From Actinomycetota bacterium (GTDB lineage Bacteria > Actinomycetota > Thermoleophilia > Solirubrobacterales > JACPNS01), in NCBI GenBank assembly GCA_016213645.1, contig JACQZY010000027.1, positions 62,001 to 126,000 on the forward strand: a stretch of 64,000 nt of DNA, written 5' to 3'. A program made the translations under genes and the position numbers. Position 1 is the first letter of the stretch. Every line of letters begins with the position of its first letter. The notes below the pieces were generated by a model, which was given only the letters and a program-made list of their open reading frames with translations, was not told the DNA's origin and did not search any database. Below, piece after piece: positions 58,320 to 64,000 of the stretch.

Positions 58320-58850
58320 ATGTCGCGCAACATCAAGCTCACCGTGCCGTCCTACGTGGTGCTTGGAATGGTCGAGGCGATGGGCGAGGCGACGCCATAC
58401 ATGATGAAACGGCTTGCCGGGATCAGCCTGGATAACTTTCGCGCCGTTCGCCACGCGCAGTTCTACAGCGAACCAGACCGGTTGGCCGAGGCCGGATATC
58501 TGACCGTCAAGCAAGAGGCCGAAGGCAGGCGCCGCAAGCACTACCGCATCACGCCCGCCGGTTCGCAGGCGTTGGCGCGGTGGCTGACCGAGCCGGCCGA
58601 ACGCACGTCGGAGCTGCGCGACGAAGCCGTGTTGAAAATCTTCTTCGGCGCAAACCCGATCGAAGCCGCCGAACAGCGCGTCTGTCTACACGAGAACAAG
58701 CTGTCCGAGTACAAACAGCTACTCAACGACATGGGAACTTTGATGACAGAGGGACAACGGCTCTCCCTGCGGGCCGGCATCGAAGTCGAGCGGCATTGGA
58801 TTGAGATCTGGCGCAAGATCTCCATCGGCGAACTCAACGGCGCGCGATGA
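58320..58850 (+). CDS. PadR-family transcriptional regulator
   Basis: A 176-residue protein. An N-terminal winged helix (YVVLGMVEAMGEATPYMMKR, then AGYLTVKQEAEGRRRKHYRITPAG) and a C-terminal helical domain (ELRDEAVLKIFFG) match PadR with the Vir_act_alpha_C extension. Likely autoregulated. It is convergent with rpoD. Confidence 0.9.
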   Translation: MSRNIKLTVPSYVVLGMVEAMGEATPYMMKRLAGISLDNFRAVRHAQFYSEPDRLAEAGYLTVKQEAEGRRRKHYRITPAGSQALARWLTEPAERTSELRDEAVLKIFFGANPIEAAEQRVCLHENKLSEYKQLLNDMGTLMTEGQRLSLRAGIEVERHWIEIWRKISIGELNGAR

Positions 58851-58892
58851 TCGCCGAACGCGAAATCCAGCACGCCGACCGACCTCGGTCAG

Positions 58893-58912
58893 ACGGCGCA
58901 GTCCGGCGCCGT
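58893..58912. terminator. Hairpin between convergent padR and rpoD genes
   Basis: ACGGCGC (58893-58899) pairs with GCGCCGT (58906-58912), overlapping the rpoD stop. No T-run follows; possibly a weak bidirectional terminator. Confidence 0.35.
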
Positions 58913-60018
58913 TAAGCGACTTCGCGCAACCCCTGCGACCAGCTGAGCTTGCGCAACTTGCGCAATGAGTGCGTCTCGATGTGACGCACGCGCTCACGCG
59001 TGATGTTGAAGACCTTGCCGACTTCGTCCAGCGTCTTCGGCTGTTCGCCGCCGATGCCAAAGCGCAACTCAAGCACTCGACGCTCGCGGTATGAGAGGTT
59101 GGCCAGTGCCTTGTGCAGGTTCTCACTGCGCAATGAGTCGCTCGCGGAGTCAAACGGGTCCGGTGCGTTTTCGTCTGCCACGAACTGGCCGAACTCGGAC
59201 TCGTCTTCGTCGCCGACAGGTTTTTCCAGCGAGATCGGCGTCTGCGCAAGTCGGCGAATCTGCTCCACCTCGTCGCGGCTGATTTCGGTGACCTTCGCAA
59301 GCTCATCCAGAGTCGGCTCGCGGCCAAGCTCGCTGATCATCTGCCGCTCGGCCCGCGTGATCTTGTTGAGTCGTTCAACGACATGCACGGGGATACGCAC
59401 GGTACGTCCCTTGTCCGCCAGCGCGCGGGCAATCGCCTGGCGGATCCACCAAGTCGCGTACGTGCTGAACTTGAAGCCTTTGCGATAGTCGAACTTCTCG
59501 GCGGCGCGCACAAGACCGAGCGTGCCCTCCTGAATCAGGTCGAGGAACGAAAGGCCCTGATTGCGGTAGTTCTTCGCGATGCTGACCACAAGGCGCAGGT
59601 TCGCTTCGACCATCTTGTGCTTGGCGTCCATGTCGCCACGCTCGATGCGGCGGGCCAGCTGGACCTCCTCGGCGGCGGTCAGCAGATCGACGCGGCCGAT
59701 TTCCTTGAGAAACAGCTGAAGCGAGTCGGTCGAGCCGTCAAGTGCCGGGCTCTCGGCGAGCTTGCTCTTGCGTTCCACGGCGGCGCTCCACGAGGACTCG
59801 GCGCTGTGATCGCCGTCCATCTCGTCGAGTACGTCGATCTCCGCTGCTTCAAGCCAGCCACGCAGCGCGTCGGGTTCAACTCCCTCCAGCCCACATTCGG
59901 CCGCGATCGCCATCGCCTCACCGAGCGTCGAGACGCCAACCTGGCGACATCGCTCGATCAGTACCCGCACTTCGTCCTGGTTTTCCCCTGAATCAACGTG
60001 TACTTCGATCGCAGACAT
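58912..60018 (-). CDS. rpoD: RNA polymerase primary-type sigma factor (RpoD/SigA)
   Basis: A 368-residue sigma-70. Region 1.2 ([20 protein letters not shown]), region 2 ([37 protein letters not shown]), region 3 and region 4.2 ([20 protein letters not shown]) are all present. The short N-terminal 100 residues are region 1.1-like and acidic. It is probably the housekeeping factor; a group 2 paralog cannot be excluded. GGAAG lies six bases before the ATG. Confidence 0.93.
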   Translation of the reverse strand: MSAIEVHVDSGENQDEVRVLIERCRQVGVSTLGEAMAIAAECGLEGVEPDALRGWLEAAEIDVLDEMDGDHSAESSWSAAVERKSKLAESPALDGSTDSLQLFLKEIGRVDLLTAAEEVQLARRIERGDMDAKHKMVEANLRLVVSIAKNYRNQGLSFLDLIQEGTLGLVRAAEKFDYRKGFKFSTYATWWIRQAIARALADKGRTVRIPVHVVERLNKITRAERQMISELGREPTLDELAKVTEISRDEVEQIRRLAQTPISLEKPVGDEDESEFGQFVADENAPDPFDSASDSLRSENLHKALANLSYRERRVLELRFGIGGEQPKTLDEVGKVFNITRERVRHIETHSLRKLRKLSWSQGLREVA

Positions 60019-60117
60019 ATCGCACTTCCAGTTTCTTAGTCCCTTGAACGAACGGCGGGAACGTCCGCGGCTGACGGAAGCTGACCGCTTGGTTCCGTGT
60101 TAATGGCCCGGTGCAGT

Positions 60118-60130
60118 ACCGAATTTCGGT
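60118..60130. promoter_or_regulatory. Palindrome upstream of rpoD
   Basis: ACCGAATTTCGGT is a 13-bp palindrome about one central base, ~100 bp upstream of the rpoD start. It is a possible operator or part of the promoter region. Confidence 0.35.
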
Positions 60131-60300
60131 TAGCGACAGAACCGCGGGAATTTCAGTTCGCGACTCCCCATTTAAATCGCTGCCGAGACACCCGTAAGCG
60201 CAGAGCCGAAAAACTCGCGCTCATCCATTCTAAGCAGTTCTGGACGCGTCGTGGGGAACCAATGCGAAATTTGGACGATGGTTCCTGGGTGGAGCGCCCC

Positions 60301-60461
60301 AGAAAAGAACCGCGAGGCCTCCGTAGGAGCGCCTCGCGGTAAGGGACAACTGAGAAGAAGACTTGTGCGCGGCGGGACCGGAAGCCGTAGGATGATCCCG
60401 CGGGAGTCGTTGGGGCATGTCCCTCGACAACCGCCGCGCACAAGGGTTAGTTAGGAACCAG
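60301..60461 (-). ncRNA. Candidate structured small RNA upstream of rpoD
   Basis: Reading leftward, a promoter at 60495-60467 would start a transcript near 60461. It folds into a 14-bp perfect helix (60444-60431 with 60375-60362) closing a ~55-base domain, then a 10-bp terminator stem (60340-60331 with 60318-60309) followed by TCTTTTCT. A loop segment AGGGACA can pair with TGTCCCT between the two domains, a pseudoknot. No tRNA, tmRNA, RNase P, SRP or T-box signature was recognised. It is about 160 nt and does not overlap any gene. An alternative reading is a leader RNA on the plus strand for ilvG. Confidence 0.6.
60302..60340 (-). terminator. Intrinsic terminator of the candidate small RNA
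   Basis: Stem ACCGCGAGGC / GCCTCGCGGT with an inner GGAG/CTCC pairing, followed on the minus strand by TCTTTTC. This is a strong stem with a U-rich 3' tail. Confidence 0.65.
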
Positions 60462-60466
60462 TGAGT

Positions 60467-60495
60467 ATCCTACCACATAATCAACCATCTTGCAA
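60467..60495 (-). promoter_or_regulatory. Sigma-A type promoter of the candidate small RNA
   Basis: On the minus strand TTGCAA (60495-60490), 17 bp, then TAGGAT (60472-60467). The spacing is optimal and the -10 fits TAnnnT. It overlaps the 5' leader of ilvG, which is transcribed the other way. Confidence 0.55.
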
Positions 60496-60516
60496 GAGCA
60501 AACGGAGGATTTGAAG

Positions 60517-62193
60517 ATGACGGCAGGCAGCGCCACCGGCGACACGCAGACAGTTCTTGAGCACGGCGGCAAGTTGCTCGCCAGACGCCTCAGCGCCGCC
60601 GGCGTGAGCAAACTCTTCACGCTCTCCGGCGGACACATCTTTCCGCTGTACGACGGTTGCCTGGAGCAGAACATCGAAATCGTCGACGTGCGCCACGAGC
60701 AGACCGCCGCATTCGCGGCCGAGGGTTGGGCCAAGATCACGCGCGAACCGGGAGTCTGCGCGCTGACCGCCGGACCCGGCGTGACCAACGGCATGAGCGC
60801 AATCACGGGCGCCTGCGAGAACGAGTCGCCGATGGTGGTCTTTGGCGGTCGCGCGCCGGCTTTTCGCTGGGGACAGGGCTCGCTTCAGGAGATCGACCAC
60901 GTGCCGTTTATGAAGCCGGTCACGCGGCTGGCCGAGACCGCACAGAGCACCGACGGCATCCCCGGGCTGGTGGACAAAGCCTTTGCCGCCGCCTGTGGGC
61001 AGCCCGGCGGTCCCGCGTTCGTGGACCTGCCGATGGACCTCGTGTTCATGGAGGGCGAGGTATCTCAGGAACCGTTTGCCGAATGCGACCCCGCGCTGCT
61101 CGACCCGGCGGACGCCGCGCTGGTCGATCAAGCCGCCGCGCTGCTGGCCGGCGCCGAGCGGCCGGTCGTGATGGCAGGCACCGGCCTGTATTGGGCACGT
61201 GCCGAAAACGAACTGCGCAAACTCAGCGAGCGGCTTCAGGTGCCGGTGTTCCTGAACGGCTTGGGCCGCGGCTGCCTGCCTGCCGACCACGAAAACTTTT
61301 ACTCGCGCGCCCGCTCCACGGCGCTGAAGGGCGCCGACGTGGCGCTCGTGATCGGATCGCCCTTGGACTTCCGCCTCGGCTTCGGCGGCTCGTTCGGCGA
61401 AGACACCAAGCTGATCGTGATTAACGGCTCGCCGCCGGCCAAGCGCACAGAGCGCGAGATCGCCGTAGAGCTGATCGGCGGGATCGCTCGCACGCTCGCG
61501 GGGATGCGCGAAGCGGCCGGTGAGCCTTCTGGGACGATCGCCGATGGGCGCGCCGCGTGGCTGATGAAGCTGCGCGACGTGGAAACGGAAAAACGCGCCG
61601 CTGAAGAGGCGGAACTGAACGACGCACGCTCACCGTTGCATCCGGTGCGCATCTACAAGGAACTCGCACCGATGTTGGATCGCAACGCCACGATCGTTTG
61701 CGACGGCGGCGATTTCGTGAGCTACGCGGGCAAGTTCGTGGAGGTTTACGAGCCGGGTTGCTGGCTGGACCCCGGGCCGTTTGGCTGCCTGGGAACCGGA
61801 CCCGGCTACGCATTGGCGGCAGGCAAGGCCAAGCCGGGCGGCCAGACCGTGATGATGATGGGCGACGGCGCGTTCGGGTTCGCCGGGATGGACTTCGATT
61901 CGCTGGTTCGCCACGACGTACCGGCCGTGGCGATCATCGGCAACAACGGCATCTGGGGACTGGAGAAGCACCCGATGGAGTTCCTGTACGGCTATTCGGT
62001 GGCGGCGGAGCTGACGCCGGGCATGCGTTACGACCAGATCGTGCAGACGCTTGGCGGCCACGGCGAGCTCGTCGAGCGGCCCGAAGATCTGCGCCCGGCA
62101 CTTGAGCGAGCGTTTGCCAGCGGCAAGCCGTCGGTGGTCAACGTGCTGACCGACCCAAGCGTGGTCTATCCGCGTAGCGCGAACTTGGCGTAG
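60517..62193 (+). CDS. ilvG: Acetolactate synthase-like thiamine diphosphate enzyme (IlvG type)
   Basis: A 558-residue enzyme very like mycobacterial IlvG (Rv1820) as recalled. The catalytic Glu61 is in [15 protein letters not shown]; the thiamine diphosphate-binding motif runs from [18 protein letters not shown] to [13 protein letters not shown]. No regulatory subunit (ilvN) follows. Family members may act as acetolactate synthase or on other 2-oxo acids or acyl-CoAs. GGAGG eight bases before the ATG at 60517 fixes the start. Convergent with ppx, 7 bp apart. Confidence 0.88.
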   Translation: MTAGSATGDTQTVLEHGGKLLARRLSAAGVSKLFTLSGGHIFPLYDGCLEQNIEIVDVRHEQTAAFAAEGWAKITREPGVCALTAGPGVTNGMSAITGACENESPMVVFGGRAPAFRWGQGSLQEIDHVPFMKPVTRLAETAQSTDGIPGLVDKAFAAACGQPGGPAFVDLPMDLVFMEGEVSQEPFAECDPALLDPADAALVDQAAALLAGAERPVVMAGTGLYWARAENELRKLSERLQVPVFLNGLGRGCLPADHENFYSRARSTALKGADVALVIGSPLDFRLGFGGSFGEDTKLIVINGSPPAKRTEREIAVELIGGIARTLAGMREAAGEPSGTIADGRAAWLMKLRDVETEKRAAEEAELNDARSPLHPVRIYKELAPMLDRNATIVCDGGDFVSYAGKFVEVYEPGCWLDPGPFGCLGTGPGYALAAGKAKPGGQTVMMMGDGAFGFAGMDFDSLVRHDVPAVAIIGNNGIWGLEKHPMEFLYGYSVAAELTPGMRYDQIVQTLGGHGELVERPEDLRPALERAFASGKPSVVNVLTDPSVVYPRSANLA

Positions 62194-62200
62194 GGCCGAA

Positions 62201-63118
62201 TCAGCCGCGCGCCAGGCCAAGCGCGATGCCGTACAGAATGTCGTGCTCGCTGACGGTCACCTCGTCCAGCGCGAACTCGCGCATCGTCGCAAGCAGGATC
62301 GCGGCGCCCGCGACGATCGTCGGCGCGCGGTCAGGGTGCAGACCGGTGACCTCGCGCCGGTCCGCGAGCTTGAGCGCGGCCAGCTCGTGCAAAAGGCGCT
62401 CGCAGGCGTCGCGCGTGATCGCGTAACCGTGCACTTTCCAGGGATCGAAATGCTCCAGCTGCTGGTCCACCGAGGCCAGCACCGTGGGCGTTCCGGCCAC
62501 GCCGACGCCACGGCGCACCCGCTCGCGCTCGTCGGCCGGTACGACTTCGCGGATTTCCGCCGTGACCGAGTCGATCAGCACTTCCAACTGCTCCGCTGTC
62601 GGCGGGTCGGTGGTCAGAAAACGCTCGCTGTGGCGCACCGCGCCGATGTTGGTGGAGACGTGATGGTCTAGACGACCGGCGACGCCGGTGATGAACTCGG
62701 TGCTTCCGCCGCCGATGTCGACCACCACGGTGGGCGTGCCGCCGACGGCGTCGCCACTGCAGGCGCCGGTGAAGGTCAGTTGAGCTTCGCGGTCGCCGTC
62801 GATCAAATCGATCGCGATGCCGTAACGCCGGTCGATTTCGGCCACGAACTCAGCGCCGTTGGCGGAGTCACGCACCGCGGAAGTGGCCACACCGCCAACG
62901 CGCTCGGCTCCGGCTTTTACGTATTCGTCGCGATAACCGGCCAATACGTCAAAGACACGCTGCCGGGCGTCGTCGGCCAGGCGGCCCATCTGATCTACGC
63001 GATCGCCGAGCCGCGTAACGATCGAATGGCGAAAAAGCTCGGAGATGCGCTCGCCGTCAACATCCGCCACAAGCACTCGCGTGGAGTTGGTCCCGATGTC
63101 GATCGCCGCCACGCGCAT
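62201..63118 (-). CDS. ppx: Exopolyphosphatase / guanosine pentaphosphate phosphatase (Ppx/GppA)
   Basis: A 305-residue ASKHA-fold phosphatase. MRVAAIDIGTNSTRVLVADV (phosphate 1 motif) and VVVDIGGGSTEFI (phosphate 2 motif) are intact. The short, two-domain form is typical of actinobacterial Ppx1/Ppx2. It removes terminal phosphate from polyphosphate or pppGpp. The start at 63118 is fixed by the conserved N-terminus. Confidence 0.92.
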   Translation of the reverse strand: MRVAAIDIGTNSTRVLVADVDGERISELFRHSIVTRLGDRVDQMGRLADDARQRVFDVLAGYRDEYVKAGAERVGGVATSAVRDSANGAEFVAEIDRRYGIAIDLIDGDREAQLTFTGACSGDAVGGTPTVVVDIGGGSTEFITGVAGRLDHHVSTNIGAVRHSERFLTTDPPTAEQLEVLIDSVTAEIREVVPADERERVRRGVGVAGTPTVLASVDQQLEHFDPWKVHGYAITRDACERLLHELAALKLADRREVTGLHPDRAPTIVAGAAILLATMREFALDEVTVSEHDILYGIALGLARG

Positions 63119-63232
63119 GAGCGCCGATCCTAACGGCCGCGCCAGGGACGAATGTCGCTCGGGCCCATCCAAACGCCTCCACGCGGAGCGCAAAGCATCA
63201 AAGTCCCAAGCCATGCAAAGCTCGAGGATCGT

Positions 63233-63256
63233 ACAACTACACAGTTGTGCAGTTGT
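63233..63256. promoter_or_regulatory. ArsR operator
   Basis: ACAACT (63233-63238), four bases, AGTTGT (63243-63248), then a second AGTTGT (63251-63256): a perfect 6-4-6 inverted repeat plus one extra half-site. A TATGCT -10-like box (63258-63263) follows directly, nine bases before the ATG at 63272, so a bound repressor would block the polymerase and the mRNA may be leaderless. Confidence 0.7.
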
Positions 63257-63271
63257 GCTATGCTGATCCGC

Positions 63272-63625
63272 ATGCCATCCAAACTCAAAGTTCAGCAGCC
63301 ATTTCCCGAGCCACTTGTAGAGTTGATCGCGCAGCGCTTTCGCGTGTTCGGCGAGCCGATGCGCATCAAATTGCTTTGTGCGCTGTCGGATCAGCCGGCC
63401 ACCGTCGGCGAGCTTCAAGAGATCACCGGCGGATCGCAGCAAAACGTCTCCAAGCACCTGGGCGTACTGGCCCAAGCCGGCATGGTCGATCGCAGCAAGC
63501 GCGGCAATTGCGTGGTCTACGCGATCACCGACGACTCGCTGTTCGCACTCTGCGAAACGGTCTGCGGCGGTCTGCGCGATCAATTGGACGAGCTCGGCTC
63601 GCTGCTGGAAGGAGCAACTAAATGA
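63272..63625 (+). CDS. ArsR-family repressor, possibly sulfur- or metal-responsive
   Basis: A 117-residue winged-helix protein (RVFGEPMRIKLLCALSDQP, then GGSQQNVSKHLGVLAQAGMV). Cys36 lies in helix 2 and Cys94/Cys98 in helix 5 (FALCETVCGG), a layout like the dithiol persulfide sensors SqrR/BigR; an As/Cd sensor is the alternative. It is coupled by a four-base overlap to a DUF2892 gene, often found with sulfurtransferases. The start could also be the ATG at 63260. Confidence 0.88.
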   Translation: MPSKLKVQQPFPEPLVELIAQRFRVFGEPMRIKLLCALSDQPATVGELQEITGGSQQNVSKHLGVLAQAGMVDRSKRGNCVVYAITDDSLFALCETVCGGLRDQLDELGSLLEGATK

Positions 63626-63900
63626 GCCAAATCAACACCGCGACGGCCACCACGGGCGACGCACTCCCCCACAAATCCACGGCTTCGGTGTGGTCGCTGG
63701 AGCGCGTGCTCTTCGCGATGGCCGGCACGTTTGTGCTCGCCGGCACGCTGCTTGCCGCGTTTGTATCACCGTGGTTTCTGCTGATGACGGCGTTTGTGGC
63801 CGTCAATCAGTTGCTTTACGTGTCCGCCCACAGCTGCGGCGCCTCGATGATGCTGAAGCGCTTCACGAACCTGAAGTCGGTCGTCTACCCCGAGCGCTGA
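63622..63900 (+). CDS. DUF2892 inner membrane protein (YgaP-like)
   Basis: A 92-residue protein with two membrane helices in the YgaP-C arrangement (FAMAGTFVLAGTLLAAFVSP, WFLLMTAFVAVNQLLYVSAH). The conserved Cys in HSCGASMMLKRF is the family position. In YgaP this module is fused to a rhodanese. It starts inside the ArsR stop (ATGA). Confidence 0.85.
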   Translation: MSQINTATATTGDALPHKSTASVWSLERVLFAMAGTFVLAGTLLAAFVSPWFLLMTAFVAVNQLLYVSAHSCGASMMLKRFTNLKSVVYPER

Positions 63901-63939
63901 GGCGCATCGCCAGAACAGAAACAGAAAAGGACCCCCCGC

Positions 63940-64000
63940 ATGAATAAGTACGGACCCTTCGGCCGGCTGGGCAAATGGACGGCGGCACACATCAGAACGG
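63940..64000 (+). CDS. N-terminus of a probable MMPL/RND-type transporter (runs off the window)
   Basis: ATG at 63940, AAAGGA eight bases upstream, then MNKYGPFGRLGKWTAAHIRT to the window edge. GPFGRLGKWTAAH resembles the N-terminus of actinobacterial MMPL family transporters (F-x-R-L-G-x-W-x-x-x-H). Only 20 residues are visible, so the call is tentative. Probably cotranscribed with the ArsR and DUF2892 genes. Confidence 0.5.
   Translation, partial: MNKYGPFGRLGKWTAAHIRT

Noticed and set aside
60097-60342. 81-codon rightward open frame between rpoD and ilvG
   Set aside because: It overlaps the structured RNA region, has no ribosome binding site, and its composition is not protein-like.
60251-60516. 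TPP riboswitch or T-box leader for ilvG
   Set aside because: A CTGAGA and an ACCGCG occur, but the other obligatory conserved blocks of either family are absent.

Overview
The window is a high-GC, densely packed bacterial chromosome segment. It most likely comes from the Actinomycetota, probably the class Thermoleophilia (Solirubrobacter/Conexibacter-like). That assignment is inferred from gene order and protein style: an actinobacterial-type GlyA, an IlvG like mycobacterial Rv1820, a pair of ArsA-family ATPases like Rv3679/Rv3680, an Rv3030-3032-like locus and frequent TTG/GTG starts. No rRNA or tRNA gene, prophage, insertion sequence or CRISPR array was seen.

Region 1 (1-22,200) is the rpmE-DUF1385-prfA-prmC-tsaC-rpiB-glyA-wecA block followed by the complete F1Fo ATP synthase operon atpI-B-E-F-H-A-G-D-C, all on the minus strand. 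About 5 kb of accessory genes (8,061-12,974: a DUF2235 hydrolase, a protein with two HD-GYP domains, a holin-like protein and a DUF2231 protein) sits between wecA and atpI. At the left edge a truncated membrane-protein gene has a LexA-type SOS box upstream.

Region 2 (22,300-36,100) is acyl-CoA and electron-transfer metabolism: ETF-quinone oxidoreductase, EtfA, EtfB, a split B12-dependent acyl-CoA mutase whose specificity residues look like isobutyryl-CoA mutase, its MeaB chaperone, a thiolase divergent from a leucyl aminopeptidase across a 16-bp perfect palindrome, and an ECF sigma factor with a membrane/low-complexity tail divergent from a secreted Ca-binding-repeat protein. A remnant of a GT2 glycosyltransferase lies beside meaB.

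Region 3 (36,300-45,900) holds a hexapeptide acyltransferase, methyltransferases, a GT4 glycosyltransferase and a GH57 branching-type enzyme. The order methyltransferase-GH57-GT4 matches the mycobacterial methylglucose lipopolysaccharide locus. A rhodanese, hisC and a DrrAB-type ABC exporter follow.

Region 4 (46,000-56,500) contains a vapBC toxin-antitoxin pair coupled to a gamma-glutamyltransferase gene. Next is an overlapping parA-ftsZ pair in which FtsZ carries a ~208-residue disordered N-terminal extension. Divergent from it are two ArsA/Get3-type ATPases, and convergent with those is a 948-residue protein of unknown function. The parA-ftsZ pair is the best candidate for an undescribed system: a ParA-type positioning device for cytokinesis.

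Region 5 (56,600-64,000) has pilT, PadR- and HxlR-type regulators, rpoD, a strongly structured candidate small RNA with its own promoter and terminator, ilvG, ppx/gppA and, at the right edge, an ArsR-DUF2892 pair under a clear operator followed by the start of a probable MMPL transporter gene.

Family assignments rest on motif recognition by eye. No database search was possible, and lineage and Rv-number comparisons are from memory.
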